Shown: positions 38,581-53,700, numbered from the stretch's first letter. The stretch is DNA of 64,000 nucleotides from Aphelenchoides besseyi (GCA_024699855.1 JAMPIQ010000001.1:12586001-12650000), one strand, 5' to 3'. Notes: a model not told the origin generated them from the letters alone. A program made the numbers and translations.

Positions 38581-41500
38581 TCGTTGTGTTTTTTGCTTGC
38601 TCATAAACTTCTTGATTCCAATTACTCGGGCGTATAGTTTCAAAATCGCAAAAGAAAGACGACCAGTTGGCGGTTGGGATTAAAAATAAAAGCCGTAGGC
38701 ATCTAATTACGCAAAATTGCTGTGGTCCTTCAATCTCTCCGGGTGGTGACCAACACGAAGAGACGAAAAGGACACCAAATACACACAACTAATGAATAGT
38801 CTTTGAGTTTTGTAAGCGCATCAAGAGAAGTTAACGGTCGGAATGTGCATTTACGTTCAATTTTGCTAAATGGCAAAATAAAGTCGCTACAAATCGGAAC
38901 GAACAGATTTCGATAATGAAAATCGTGGGACCGTAAGAATCACACAATTACCGTTGGATTCAATTTCGCTGAACACCCACCGAGTCGGGGGCTTTTGGCC
39001 GTTCAATCGAAAGATCGAGAATGAAAAATAAATTGCGACCAATCGAAAACGGAAACAGCACATCGAGATCATTCATCAGCCATCGGCGAAATGCCAAGCG
39101 ATCGCAAAAAATGATCAGACAAGTGACTATAACAAAAAAAGTCGTTTGATTTCTTTCACGGTCGATCATTAATCTCCAGCTTATCAACCGAAGAGTTCGA
39201 ATGGAAATCCAATTACCGGTCGACGGTAATTCGCGATTTCGAGGTCACTAGTCAGCGAAGGCAACTGCCACGTCAAATCGCTTCCACGCTTTTTGACGCG
39301 CAAAAAATCAGCTGAACAAAATCGGTTATTGAGACCCAGCGGCCGCCGTTTGTTCGCAAAACCAACAGAAAAAAAACAATCGTGCGTGTGATAAAAACGT
39401 CAGTGCGCTCAAATTTGCGCACAAATTCGTCCGAAACGTAAAAAAAGAAGTTCCGAGTGAAGTGGACATCGGTTGTCAGATGGTGTGTGAGCATGATCTC
39501 TCATTAGAAGAGAGAAAAATAAAAACGGAAGGAACGACGTTTGCCGTCTGCTCCAACGGATCAGAAGCTGACGGCCAACTCAAATGGTGGAAAACGTTTT
39601 TAAAAAACATCGCCGCTTTTTGTCGCAACTTTTCATCCAAAACGATTCACTTTACGATCATAAGCGAAGTCAAATTGACGGCCAATTAGATCGAAACCCA
39701 ACACCTCGGGCTCTTGGACAAAACCCTGTAGATCGATTGTCATACGCTCCTGTATGCATAATTCATCTCGTTTTTTAAATTGAATGCAATAATCTTCGGG
39801 TCGTCTGCTGGAGGCGTCGGAATGCGTACGAATTCCGTCCGACCACCGATCCGTGTGCATCATAAACAGAAACCAAACGACCACCGGATGTGCAATTAGA
39901 CGGAGGAACCGAAGAGTTTATTTTCTGTTGGGGACGTAAATCACGGCAATCGATGAGCGGCAGGAAAATTTGTCTGTTCAAATAAATCGGATATCCGTTT
40001 GAAGCGCAAACGGTTGTTTATAATGGGAAGCTATCAACAGAACCGTAAACAATTCAAATTTGACGTTGATCTTTGATTTCACATCCGGTAATCGAAAACA
40101 AAAGAAACTCTCCAAACGAACTTCCGGCTCCACAAACCCGAACTATGAATTCGATTTGTCCAAAACTGACGATCGTTTTCGCAGTTCTGTTCGCGGATTA
40201 GTCACGACGGCTTCTAATCCACTCCATTTCCGGCCAATTCGGCCGTTCGTTCCGATTCCCAACACTCTCGACCTTCGGATTGTTAGCACGTTTACGAGTG
40301 TAAATACTTGACACTGCAGCGGATTTCCGTGGGATTCTTTCACGCGATTCCAATTGCACTTATTTCCGCAGTTTGGGCAAAACCCACGATCGCGTTACAA
40401 TCGCGTCTCCCCCCCCCCCCCCCCCCCCCCCCCCCCCACTCATTCACATCGTTTCGGCTTAAGCTCCAATGGAAACGATTAGCGGATTCGATTCACAATT
40501 CCTGTAAAAAGAGATGGCTATATTGATTGTCGCCTGGTCTATGAGCCGTGTCATTATGTTTTGTTGAACAAAAAGTGCACTTTTAACTCGTGAACAAACG
40601 AAATCATCAGCGATCAACAGGATGTCTTCTTGACTGTTTGTTACAAAACTCGCAATTACCCGGAAACGATTCCAACTGATAACAAGTTTCGAGACTAAAA
40701 CGCGAATGTCATTCAACGAATTGGAAAACTTCTGACGAAATTAAGAGCAACGATACATCACCTATCTCTCTCGACCACACACACTGAACTTCGTGAACAG
40801 CCACAGGGTGTAAAGAGAAAACTCGTAAACTGACACCGACGGTCAGAAACAATCGAGAGTTTTTGGAATTTTTCTCGCGGACGTACAAACTGGAAATTTG
40901 TGTTCCAGTTCATTTTGCGCATCAAAAACAAAAAACCGGAACCTCTCGACTGCATTTCAATTCGCGGTTTCTATTCCAATCATCTGAAGTCACGGGTCCT
41001 GACCGCCGCGCAGCTTTCATGATTCGAAAAACTTCAGAAGTTGTTCATGAAAACACGTAAATCAATCAGTTGGTGTGAATGCGTCACGAAAATTGTAATT
41101 GAAAACGATTTCCGGCGGCAGTGCAAACAGTTGAGCGAACAGATGGAATTCAAATGGAATTTGAAGGCAAACAAAAACAAAAATATGAAAAGAAATAACG
41201 TTGATTGCCCAAAAGAAGAAACCGGATGGTCTGTTTTTTCGATCCAATTGAAGCCCGAACTTGACGCGCTTAAACGCCTTCCAGCAACAGCATAATCGAG
41301 GATCTGAAGTGTGCAATGAACGGTGGAGAATAAACGCTCCTTGTCGATTGCTTTCAATAATCTGAACGTGCTTGAACCGGCGCGTTCTCATGTTCCACAT
41401 AGTAAGGAGAACGGGAGCGAAAACTGACGACCCAGAAGAACGCTCACCGACACGAAAAAGCGAATTAGCTGCGATTTTTAATCAAATTAAAACGACAACA

Positions 41501-43264
41501 TTGTTTTTCTGCGTACGATCGGTGAGCTTCTTAAAGCACGTGCTCGAAGATAAGACGAAAAAGTTCGGGTGTCAAACCGACAGGCAGCGGCTGTCTACTG
41601 AAATTTCGCGCTCTTTACCGCCGTGATCACGACTATGCAGCCGTGAGTTTAAGAAGCGATTGGAAAGCTTCTCGATTTTGCAAATTCCTTTTTGTCTACA
41701 ATCGGACACGATTTGGTTTTACAGTTTTGAGTATCAGCCTCGTGATTCACTGTTCGAAGACAACCCTCACGTCATTTCGAGTTTGGGGTTGTTTCAAAAA
41801 GAAGATCGAGAACGCGGGACAATTGAACAGAAAACTGATGAGCTAAGGAAAATTTTTGTGTTGAAGTCGGAAAGATTAATTGTAAGAATAAGCGTCTTGG
41901 AAAGTCGCAAACACGACCTTCGAGTTGGGCGAATTGTTTGTGTTGGAGAAGCGCATTATCAACGAAATTGCTGAATTCCTCTAATTGATAAGACGAAGAA
42001 GTTGGGAACTGATATTTCAAAATTGGAAATTGATCCAAAAAACGACTGAAAATACTCCCGACTGATGACCGCGTGTGAATCACTGGTCATGACGCCGAGC
42101 GGTTACGGAAATCGGGAGTGTCAACTTCGTAAACTTCTTTTATTTCGCATTTCAACGATGATTTCCGTTGATGAACGATGACAAGCAAAACTTTTTTGCG
42201 CTCTAAACCCGTCAATTCCCGACCTTCAGACCTCAAGTTCAATGTTTCCAACTTCTGTTTACTGCAATCAAAAAAAACTTGTACGAGGATACACAGAGGT
42301 AATGGAAAACAATACGTGGGTTATCAATCGACTGCAAAACACGATCTCTTCCTCGGAAATTAAAAGAAGTTGAACGATGGTGGCGCAAATCGGCGAGACG
42401 CCAAGTCCGCGAGCTTATGTTTTTTGTGTCAAAAGTTCAAACCACGTGTTGGTTATACAAACCGTCACGACGAGAGGATTGAGATCGATGGTCAAACCGA
42501 AAAAACGATCAAATGTGAGTGCGCATAATGTAAACTTTAAGGTTTTCGAGTTCTTGCGTTTGTCGACACGAAATTGGCCGACGGGGATTAAAACGAAAGC
42601 GATTGCAAGAAAACCTAGTGGTTAAGATTCCAGTGTAATCAACTTGACACCATGAAAGTGACCTCGGAAAAGTGTTTGCAAACATCGGTGAGCTGTCAAC
42701 CGCTTCATCGCAATGAAACTTGATTACCTTTTGCGCGCTGACTGTAAGGATTGTTGTTGTTTTATGTTTTGATTAGCCAAACGGACTGATTGATCAGCAA
42801 ACTTGAGGTAAAAAAGTCCAAATTGTTTACATGCTTCGCTGTCCTCCTCCATTCCATCAACCGGTTTGCTTTGGCTGCTAATGGTTTATTGGCAAAATTG
42901 TTAAAAAGATTACAACTGTGGTTAATTGAATGTACAAAATCAAAGCATTCAAACGAAAGACGTTGATTTGAATGTTTCGAAAAAATGAAGAGACGGGAAT
43001 ATTGTTGATGGATTACACTAACTAACAAACTACATGTATTGGTGAATATACATTTAGAAAACCGTGAGAACTAAAAAGAAGTGTCTGAATAACGTGAATT
43101 TTTGGGTATACAAAAAAGAGACGAGAATCGACAACGGAGGAGTCGGAAGAGCAACGGGATTCTTTGATGTATGTAAATGGTTGGTGATCGAACATACAAG
43201 TAGGTAGTTGACAAAAAACCATGAACTGTGATTATTTCTGGATAAGTTAATACAAAATTAAAGA
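38581..43264. other. Gene-poor region, 4.7 kb
   Basis: Between TRMT112 and the zinc-finger gene. No supported gene. Contains the poly-C run at 40409. Confidence 0.5.
40409..40437 (+). repeat. Poly-C tract, 29 bases
   Basis: Uninterrupted run of 29 C preceded by tcgcgtct and followed by actcattcac. It is the only long homopolymer seen in the window. G-rich on the minus strand, so it could form a four-stranded structure. Confidence 0.95.
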
Positions 43265-46200
43265 TTATGAGTCGCGATTGGACGATCGAAGAGAAATTGC
43301 AGTCCAATTGTTGCCAACTTGACCACCGTAGTGAACAGTGGAAGCACGCGTGACGGGGCCAGATCCATTTGAACGATTGTGTTGGTAGCCATGGGAATAG
43401 GAACCGTTGGATGAGTTGTAGCTGTTTGTGATGTAATCGGCAACACTTCCCGCTTGAATTGTTCCATGAATTGATGGTTGTTCGTGCGAGTGATGGGAGC
43501 TCGCTTTCGAATATTTTCGAGATGGTGAAGATCCGGATTCCGATGTAAACGACGACGAGCCGGGAGAACAGCTTTGAGTCGTGGAATTCAAACGACTACG
43601 AAAATCAATTCCTGAGTCGGTTTCATCTTCTTGTTTGATTTGTGGAGATTGGAGTTTTTGATCTAAAGCTGCACCGAATGGATTCTGAATGTTCAGCTCC
43701 AAGTCGTCTTCATTGCAATTGCTGACAGGACTCGTGTTGTAGGAGTGAGTTGAACTGTCTGATGCAACACCCGAATCGATTGTTTTCTGTCGATTTAGAC
43801 CGAAGCTTGTTGGCGGTTCATCAATGAAAGCATATTCGTCGAGAGGAGCATTTGGGGAAATCATCTAAAATTGTTGATGTTAACAAGAGATGTCGGTTTC
43901 CAAACGTTACCAATGATGGTTGTTGATAAATTCCGAACGGCGGTCGATAGCATTGACGAGATTGATCTTGATGACGACGAAGAGCTAAAGAAGAACGAAA
44001 AGCTCCGTTGCATTGAATACAACGATGTGGTGAATCTTCGACGTGCTTTTGAATGTGCGAATTTAATTGCTTTTCGTTCGCAAAACGTTGAGGGCATTGT
44101 TCGCAGCCAAAAGGTCGATTGTCCAAATCGTTGTGATAAGCGAGATGACGTTGCAAGTATTCACGATACGGAAAATTGAGTTTACATCTACGACACGAAT
44201 AAATCTATAATGCACAGCAGTTAATGCGATTGTTAGTGTTCACGTACTCGATGACGGTTCTTTTGCAAGTAATTGTCAATGTATTCGGGATCAAGTGGTT
44301 TATGTCGAATCGAATTGTTTTCGTGAATCTGATCCTGTTCTCCAACTGCATAATTGGCCATTAGTTGGGAGTCCATTCCCATTTGCTGATTAGCAAAGTT
44401 TTGATAAGACGGATCAATACTGAAGATAAATTTGGTTCTAGAAACCTTATTTAACATACCTTTGCATATTCGAATTCATTGGTGTGTTAGTGTTGGGGAA
44501 AATTGAACCATTTGGTCCGTTCATTGCGTCTATTTGTTGACCACCGTAGAGCACTTGTTGCGAAGGCAGCTGAGGGTTCATTCCGTTCGACCCGTTTGCT
44601 GGATTGCTGTACATCTCTGTATACGCAATACCACGAGTATAGAAACGCTTTCTAAAAACGACAATATCAAGTGAATATATAGATCAGTCGTTTTTTTGCA
44701 CTCGTTTTCATTCATTTCCAAAAAACAACCAACAAATGAAGAAAAAACGTAGCGAACAGAGAATCTACTATAAAGCCCCAAGAAACGTGTTCCTCTCGCC
44801 CCAAAGTCTTCGCATTTCGACGAAGAAAATTTGATTCCTCAGTTTTGCGAGAGATACGTTCGCGCCTCCGACTGAAAGTCCGCTGAAGGAAGTCAATCGG
44901 TTTGAAAAACTACTCAAAACGCAATAGTCACAAGCCTCGCGGTTTTACGATCTGTTATCTTCATGGTCGACACTAAGATCGGCATCCCGCTGTGATCCAT
45001 TGTTTTGCTTGAATATTAATAGGCAGCATGGGAATTCGAGTAACAAGTGATCAAAGCACACGGTTACCGTTTAATCAATATCAAGGAAAATGGTCCATTG
45101 GAGACGATGAAACTTGTCGAAGAAGGATGTGAATTTTACGAAACCGGAAAATAAACTCACAGAGATTACGCGAATAGTTTAAGAAAAATGGCAAAATGAG
45201 GACTAAAAGGAAGGCGAGTGGTCAGTTCGCAGGGCGGGAACGAGTCGTGGCCAAGTGAGGAGTGGCCAACAAATTTTTGACGGGACTCAAACCCAAAGCG
45301 GACTCATCTATAATGGCAAACGACGAAGGAACCCGAAATAAAATGCGAAAGTAACAAGCGGGGAGGTCGAACGCCCTCAAACGCGGGACATAGTGGTGAC
45401 TGAGCTTTGCGCGAAAGACACTAATCAACTTTTTTCGTCGGATACAACGCGTTTATCACGAGGTCATGACTGGACGGTGGAGATTCGAGGAACGTAAACA
45501 ATGAAAACAAGTGGGCTGTTGGAACCATTAGACAATTGACCGTTGCGAGAATCGACGATCAATGGAAAATCGCAGTTGTTTACCGTTCCGAAAGAACCTG
45601 ACGTTTTTGCCGTCCGATCAATGGAATCATCAAGAAACAAATGAAAAACACGCGGCTCTTTGGCTTTTCATATACACGTGTTGACTTCGACTACAAGCTC
45701 AACAACCAAATGACCACACTTTCAATTCGAAAGAACGGACATTTTGGCCGATGCGTTCAAATTCATTTCGAACTACGAGAAAACTGACGAGAACGAGCGC
45801 CTTCGCTCTCGACGTAATCCGCTCTTTTGGGTTTTCAAGCACCAAATCGGAACAACGGCAAGTAGTCCGCTTTTTAACCTGCAAATCCCAAGCGTGTTTG
45901 ATTGTCCATTTGCACGAACAAAACAAACGAAACCTTTGGAGACCACGGTTAGAGAACGAAAGTCATTCGAAAAGTACTTTGAGATTCTAGCTAAAAGTAT
46001 TGCATTACTATCATTAGCCAGTTAGTCGTATTCACTCCGCAAGTTCCGACTAATCACCATACGAGCAACCAAATCGAAAGAGCGCACAACTTGTCAGATC
46101 CCAGCAGATGCGATTTAAACCAAAATTTGAGTCATAAAATTTACGAGAAAATCTTTTCGCCTCGACTGGCAGCTGCATTGTGATGGGACGTGACAGGAAT

Positions 46201-49200
46201 ATTAATCAGTGGTTGATTAAAAATGATGAACAATAAACTTTTCGAATCCGTCTAATTGCTCAACCGAAAAGCAGTGGAAGTAGAAAACGCGGTCGGGAAA
46301 ATGTGTGACGAGTTGCCGTTCGTGTCCACTAGGTCACTTTGATACGCTCAGCACAAATAAACGCAGCAGCCACTTGCCCTGCGCGTATAGGCAAATTAAA
46401 GCCAAAAAATGTCAAGATTTTGATGTGCCTTGGAAGCTCAGTTCGCCTTTTTCAATGAAACTCATTAGCTGGTCTAGAATTGAACTCTAGTAGGCCACAC
46501 GTGACACCATTAATAACTTCCAGACCTTGGTTTATTGTCCATTTGTTAACAAAAATCATCAACGGAAACAAAGAAGAAAGCGCAGTGAAGAGTAAAAACG
46601 GAACAACGGCGGTGAACGCGCTGAAGCGAGGGCGAATGGACGATGGAGGTTGAACGAAGAACAGAAAAGAGGTGCGTGCAAAACGGATAAAGAAAAGAAC
46701 TTTTGTGTTGGACTGTAATTAAATCGAAAGTTGAAAAGATTATGATTGAGTGGCATGTCAAAAATGCTTGTCTTCATTCGTAGCTGATAAGCCGAACATG
46801 GAAACTTGTGAATCTTAATTACAAGAGCCGTTTAACTGTAGAATTGAACTCAAACACGAACATTTCTACTTCTTAGCTGTATAACTTTTTAGAATGATGT
46901 TTGATGAGATTAGAGTACGTTCATAAACGTATTTCCACTAATAATCGTAAAGTCAACGACGTGCAGAGCTTAATTGAAAGCTCAATGAGCACCTGTGACC
47001 GCTCGCTTATCGGTTTACGGTACCGAGTTGAAACAATTGGGAATGTAAAGAACAAAAAACGTAAACAAGGAAGTCCGTTTGTTGTCAAGCCGAAACAACA
47101 AGCACTTTTGATTGAAAATGCGACGATGAAGGCGGTCGGATGATTGAAGAGGAAAGGGCGATTGTGCATCAACGACTGTCGATCCTCGGGGGCGCGAAAT
47201 CCGCTCGGTTGCGCGCGATTTTTAGAACAAAAATCGAAAACCCAGAAATCAGAAGCAAATGAATGAACTGAATAAGAGAGTTCGCAAAATCCTTGAGAAT
47301 CACAAATGGCCGTAAAAAGGGAAAAAACGAAATCGAAAAGCAGCGGACGATGACGTCGAGCAGAACGAAAACTTTCCGGTCTTTTTGTTTGTTTTTCTGC
47401 GCAGTTAACAACGGAAGATTCATAAAAGAATCATATAGAAGTTGAAAGCAATCAACAGTCTTGAAAACCAACTAACTTTCGTTAATCTTCTTGTGCCTGA
47501 TTAGGTGGGAGTTTAGCTTCTTCTCTCTGTTGGAACATTTTTTGGACTTTTTCGACACATTAAGGAGTCAAAAGCAAAATTTTGAATAACAAATGAAAAG
47601 AATAAATTGAACTCGCAACGACTTCGAATTGTCTTCGTTCCCTCGAGGATCGCTGAAATGCCATTTGGTTGGTCGTATGAGAGTTTGAAATTTGACGTCT
47701 TCGGCACATCAAAACTTGCGAGCGGTCCGGAAAAGTGCGCGAATTTGATTAACAAACGTTTGACGGATATTTGGACGATTCGACATTAACGCAAAGAAGT
47801 CGGTGAAGCAACTTCAACTCGCGCATTTCTTCTCACAATCTGCGCTCAGTTTACGTCACACCAAAAATCAAGAGATTGCGCATAAGACGCGTCCGTTCAC
47901 ATCTCGATTACGCAGGTGCGATAGAACCTCACACACACGACTCTTCCGAGTTGAAACAATGCAGATCGAGGTTAACATGAAACCGATGATATAACGACGA
48001 TTTGGAACAATTGCGTATTTCAACGATGGGAATTCGGTTTCCATTGGACAACTGTGAAGGCAGTGAAACGAAAAGGTTTTTAGTGCTCTTTGGTTCTTGA
48101 GATGCGCGTCTTTTCGTTGCAGTTTTTGGGCCACAACGACCGTCGGTTTTGCAGTAATTCATAAATTGAACGGAAAATTGGACGAAGCCGACAAGCGGAT
48201 TCGCCATTTGAATGCGCGAGTTGTAACAGAAATCGAAAGCAAACGTAGTCCGTTGCAAGAGATCTTTGGTAGCTTGAAAGAACGCATATGCTTTTCATTG
48301 GTGATGAAAATGACCAACAAGTTAATAAGCCAAAACCTAGTTAGTATTAGCCAACTTTTTGCACTTATTACAAATTGGCACAACAAAGATCTTCACAACA
48401 CCTCCAAATGGTCAAATTTGTAACTTCATTTTACGACCAGAAGCTGCGGGCCTATCCGGGAATCTTCTATTCGTCTTCATTCCACTTGCTAACCGTAGGC
48501 AGTTCAGTGGTTAGCTAAAGTTGGGTTCTTAAGGTTATCAAACTGCTGTGTATCAAAAGCAAATTCAAACGAGATTGTAATTTCATATAAAGATTTGAAT
48601 GAAAGCACGTGCGATTGTCAAACCGCGCGTATTCAACGCTCAAGGTCAACAGTTAATGACAAGTGAAGTTGAAAACTCGCAGAGAAACTCAAGAGTCGAA
48701 ACGAAGTATTGAATTACATTTCTGATTTCCCTTTGTAACTTTAATGGGAAACTACGAACTATATTAAGATTTGTTTTCATACTATCCGACTACGAACAGT
48801 CAAATGTTACCCAGTGATATTGTATTCTGAGTGCTAACAATGACGGTTTTTGTGTTTGAAAGCGAAACATTTGAGTTGACAATAAAAAGCAAACTTACTT
48901 GTTGTTGGGACTCATGTTGTTGGTTGATTGCAAGTTACGAAGCGGACTGAAACAACCACAAACAATTAGCATGAACGATAAACACGGTGATTGCAAAGAT
49001 GTTTTGGGATCAAAAGCGACAGTCGTATCAGAAGGTGATGTCGACTTCTGTCCACTACAATTCTACCGCACAAAAAAAGCAACTTGAAATCAAAAATTTG
49101 GTCGTGCTAAAGCGGACAACATGGCGGTCGGAAGACAAACATAAGAGTCCCGAGCAAACTAAGAGGGTTGGAATTGAAATTTAAAACTCTCAACATCGGT

Positions 49201-50777
49201 AGTTTGTTTTTATAAACTTCGATGGTCACAAAATTAAACGTAAAATTGTCGATGAAATGCAATGGAATCGACATTTCCAACGACCGGACAGCAAGTCGTA
49301 GGGTTTTCGGAAAAATCCGACGGATTCGTCGCTGGCGGGCGCGATTGGAAGATGAAATGAAGATCGGTATCAAAATTGTGTGCATTGAAATTTCTTTCAA
49401 ATTGGACATTTCGACGAACAAAAACAAACTCACACATTCGAACCACGTTGTCGCATTCGCTCGGATCGTGAACTGCAGTTGTGCTAAAGAACGTGAGTTA
49501 ACCACTGATCATAATCGAACTGACTACCTGGTAGAGATTGGATCTGAACTTGAAGGCCTGGAAAAACGTTATTTACTCCTGATTGTAAGAATTTGCATTC
49601 GTCTCGAAAAATTTACAACGCGCAGACTTTTGAGCGTGTTCTGCAACATCTGAATTCACGTTCCGAAAAACAAGTTTGTCGTTGGAGTCGAAAGCAATTT
49701 GGACGAATTTTACAACGCAAAAATAAACTCGAACAGAAACTGGGTCACTGGTTTAATCGAACGTGACTGTTAATCTCTGCAGGAACTAGCAGCCACGACA
49801 ACTTCTGGTTACAAGAAGGTCATTTCTCAGATTTCAACCGCGACCTTGAAATTTACATTCATCGTAACCTCAAAACTCATTCATCGACGAACAGTCATTT
49901 TTTGTGTTCTCCACCGTTCTGCTCTAATTCTTACCTTTTGACAGTAATTGCATTTGAATGGCCGTTCGTTTGAATGTCGAACTAAAACAAACGTCGAAGA
50001 TATTCTCCCCGTATCGACTCACCGGCGTGTTGTCGCAGATACCTTAACACAACAGTTGATTGACATCAGTTGACATTTATGATCTTCGATCTAATTATCC
50101 CAAAAGTTTTTCAAATGAAACATTTTCGAGCAAAATTCATTAAATCGAATGAGGATCAAATCACGATGTCAACCGAGGAGAATCAAAAGTGTGTTGAAAT
50201 TACCAAATGCTTTTAAACAGTTTGCCACACTCTTTACAGGCACACAGTTGATTCTTTTGCAGTGTAATTGACGTCTTTCCGACTTCAATTGGGCAAACGA
50301 CAAGTGGAGGTGGAGCGATTTCGTCACCGGAAGTTTTGTTTGCTGCATCAGAATTGGATTTTACAGAAGTAACCGGGATGTGATTGTTATTATAATTATC
50401 GGAGTTGTTGTTGAACGAAGAGATAGTCGGATTAAGATGTTGATCGAACAAATTCATTGCTAAAATTTGAATTGAAAACACTTGTTTGTTATCACTTACT
50501 ATGTTTTCGGTCGTTGTGATCTTCTTCTTCCATTCCCAATATGATGTTCAACTCCTCACTTGACACCGGAGTTGTTGATTGAGGCGATGGATCCGACTCA
50601 CTGGCACTGCTGTTCGGAACTGTTAGCCGAAAATTCGCATCCAAGAAGTTGGAGAACAAACTCAAATCTCCCTCTTCCAGCGCCCTCATCTCATCCAAAT
50701 CTAAACGTCTCGGCTTCAACTGGACCATGTTTCTACTTACCAAAACCAGCAAAAATGTCTTCTTTCATGTCCATCAT
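43265..50777 (-). CDS. C2H2 zinc-finger transcription factor
   Basis: Twelve exons: 50777-50741, 50700-50500, 50459-50204, 50042-50023 (20 nt), 49981-49935, 49557-49528 (30 nt), 49483-49434, 48946-48899, 44651-44460, 44419-44248, 44204-43911, 43864-43265. They encode 648 aa with all phases matching. An acidic N-terminus (DEMRALEEGDLSLFSNFLD) precedes finger 1 (Cys154, 157, His170, 174) and, after linker SNERPF, finger 2 (Cys182, 185, His198, Cys200). A Q/N-rich spacer leads to fingers 3-5 (Cys355-His375, Cys385-His405, Cys413-Cys436). The tail is Ser-rich with a DSGIDF motif. Likely DNA-binding nuclear regulator; the family is not named. Introns of 161, 377, 487 and 4247 nt are large for this locus. 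Confidence 0.9.
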
Positions 50778-53700
50778 TACTGTTTTATCAATTTAATTAG
50801 AATAACTCGTTTGTTGTGTTGATCACTCGGATGTTCAGTTAGTAGAATAGAATCCCAGTAAGTACCGTTGCTAATTACACGATGAATAGAAAACAGTTGC
50901 TCCTCGTCGTTACAATACCAGACGATAGTGACTAATGAAATACAATTGGAAGACGTTGAAAGACGAAAATTGACGTTGTGATTTGTTGTCGAGGTTGAGA
51001 ATAAGAACGTTGAAAGCGCTTAACAAGTTGATACGAGGCAGAAGACAAATTTGGAAGTGCTATGAAGAAATTTGAAAGACGAAAAGTAAATTGGCAATAG
51101 TGAACTACGTAATTTCTACGTTTCTTGAAAGCACAAGTCTGCGGGTAGTGAAACGGGAATTTCAAATCAGCAGCAGAAACACGTCCAACCAATCAGTTGA
51201 TGAAGACGATACAATGGCTTAGCGGTTTTGGATCGTTGACTTAAGTCGCATTACACCACAATCAACTCGACAGTTCAAAGGAGTTGAAAACTGGAATCGT
51301 GCATCCGTTTGCTGATTCTCGAAAGACTCAAAGTTGAGCAGCTGAAATACGATCAATCAATCGACGAAACCCAGTGAACGACACGAGTTGGAAAAGCGAA
51401 AATAATCGAAAATGACCAAACTAAAGTGTTTATTTCAATTGATCATTGATGGTCCGAAGTCGGTGGAGTGCAACGCGGAAGAAGAACTGAAAGGCGACTT
51501 TTTTGAGGAAAACTGAGCTTATGGACAAGAAGTGACGTTCGCTCGCGATTCCCCCATCAAAAGCTGCCCAAATAAGAAGGACCGTCGGCATGATTGCAAA
51601 GTGGAACGAAGCGTTTGTTTGCGGTCCACGAGTCCTCACCAGTCGATGGTCAACTGATTGCGAAAAAACAGCCAAAAGCTCATCGTGTCACGCGGAATCC
51701 GAAAATTTCAAACGCCGCCGGTCATTTCACTTCGATTGTCGTTTTCGATAAGAAAAATGAAACATTGGCAACCCGACGGATTGTCTTCCTGATAAGCAGA
51801 ATTTGGAAAAAGATTGTGTGGGTCAACGGACATCAATGACGTAAATGAAATTCGAGAATACGATCGAGATGAGGCAACTAAAATAAAAACAATCGGACAC
51901 CACAGCTGAGTCTTCGAAGGCCCGTAAATGTCGATGAAATGGCCGAAAACTCGTGATGGCGTCTTCTGAATCAGCGGCCGCATTGTCAGTGCCGGCGGCA
52001 GATTCGTCCGTTGATTGTCGAAGAAGATCGTGATTCGTATTCCGCCAAATGACCAAACCGCTTTTGGCCACAAAACTCGCCGCCGCTTCTTCGATGAATC
52101 GCCCACGAAGAAGATAAATGTCAGTAAGCAGCTGCGGGCGAAATACATCGATGGTTGTGCAAATGGAAGAAACTGCATGTGACCACAAAAAATACCTTCA
52201 GATTCCGTGATCGCTAGAACGAACAACCGAACGCACACGCTTCCCTCTTTGTCCACACGCGTGTATCAGAATGGTGGCGACGAGCCTCAAGAGCAAAAAA
52301 GAGTACGAGGCGGCGGCAAGTGGTCAATTCGGGACGATAAGCGAAGCAGAGGCCAAAACGCCCGTGCTGCTCCGATCCGTTCGAAACGTTCGCGTCCGGT
52401 TTGCTCGTTTAGTGACAAGTCGGGTCATTTTTTCGAGCGTGATTACGCAATCGCTAAAACATTTCGAAAACTGGAGGGAAATTTTGGAGTCGAAATTCCG
52501 GTTCTTCTACAGAAAAAGGCCAGATCATAAAAACCGGAACAACAAAAGAGGAAAAGTGAAACGCTCGCAGTCGAAACCCATCGGGTTAAACAAAAATCAC
52601 CTGCGGAGTCCGCCATTTACAGTCGACGAGGACAATTGACGAACTCAACGACTTCAATCGAGGTCGCTGGGTTACAAGGGCAACGGAAAACAAAAGAGAT
52701 TTGTTGGTGAAATCTAATGAAATCAGTGGAGAGTAATGAGATGGATATTCAGCATTCGAACATAGAGCACTTCATTTGCTATTAAGTTGATGACTCTCAT
52801 TAACTTCGAGTTCCGAAGTCGGATGGCCAAAAAAGTTTACGCTTATTTTCGCGTCAAATTCCGGAATTCACGTCAAATACGAGACGCATTCGGAAACCGG
52901 GCGCTTTTGGACGCGTAGAAATTTCGCTCTCGGCCTTGCGTTCGAGTGGCGCTTGCGCGAACAAAAAACGCGAAAAAAGTGGGCGGAGGAAGAGGGTAAA
53001 TTTACCATTCGAAAACCTGACCTTCTGCCAGAGGTAAGCAACCACCATTTTGCTCACCAGTTTCCTTCAAAAGAAAAAGTGAGCAGCTCGGCCGGCAATC
53101 AGGTTCGGGAGCCTTCTGCGTGATTCCGTCGACGTCGCTGTAAAACGTCGACGCACCAAAAACGACCGGGACTTAATTAACCTCCCTCTTACGACTCTTC
53201 ATTTTAATGCAATCGAAGGTATTGTAATAGTGAACTGATAATTCAGAGCTGATTCCAGCGATTGATTCCCACAGATGGATTCATTGGTGGCAAGGATTGT
53301 AGATCAGTAGGACTGCGGGAATTGGGCGAACTCAATGACCGGTTTCACTGTAAACATTCGCGCACTCACGTTTTGTAAAAACACGCCAAAGACCAAAAAT
53401 GTCAAAAAAAAGCTTCCGCTCTTTTGCCAAAGCGTCCGTTTGCAATCGTATTGTTCACACGTTGAATACGATCGCGCGGCGTCCCAAAATACGCAAAGTG
53501 GACGTATGCGCAGAACATTTGTGCGCAACAAAAAAGCCATTGCAAAAATGACAAGTGTGAAAACCTGCAAATCGGCGGCCGGAATAAGAATGAACGACGT
53601 GATCACGTTTTGGATCAATCCGAATGTTTTTCGAACAAGTCATAAGCTTCAACACTTACGCAATCGACGCACATACGAAAAATCGCATAACGTCAAAAGT

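Noticed and set aside
46460..46505. Stem-loop ctaga/tctag resembling a tRNA T arm
   Set aside because: The loop does not fit the T-loop consensus and no D or anticodon arm is present.
51708..52256. 182-codon minus frame
   Set aside because: No recognisable motif; overlapped by equally open plus-strand frames.
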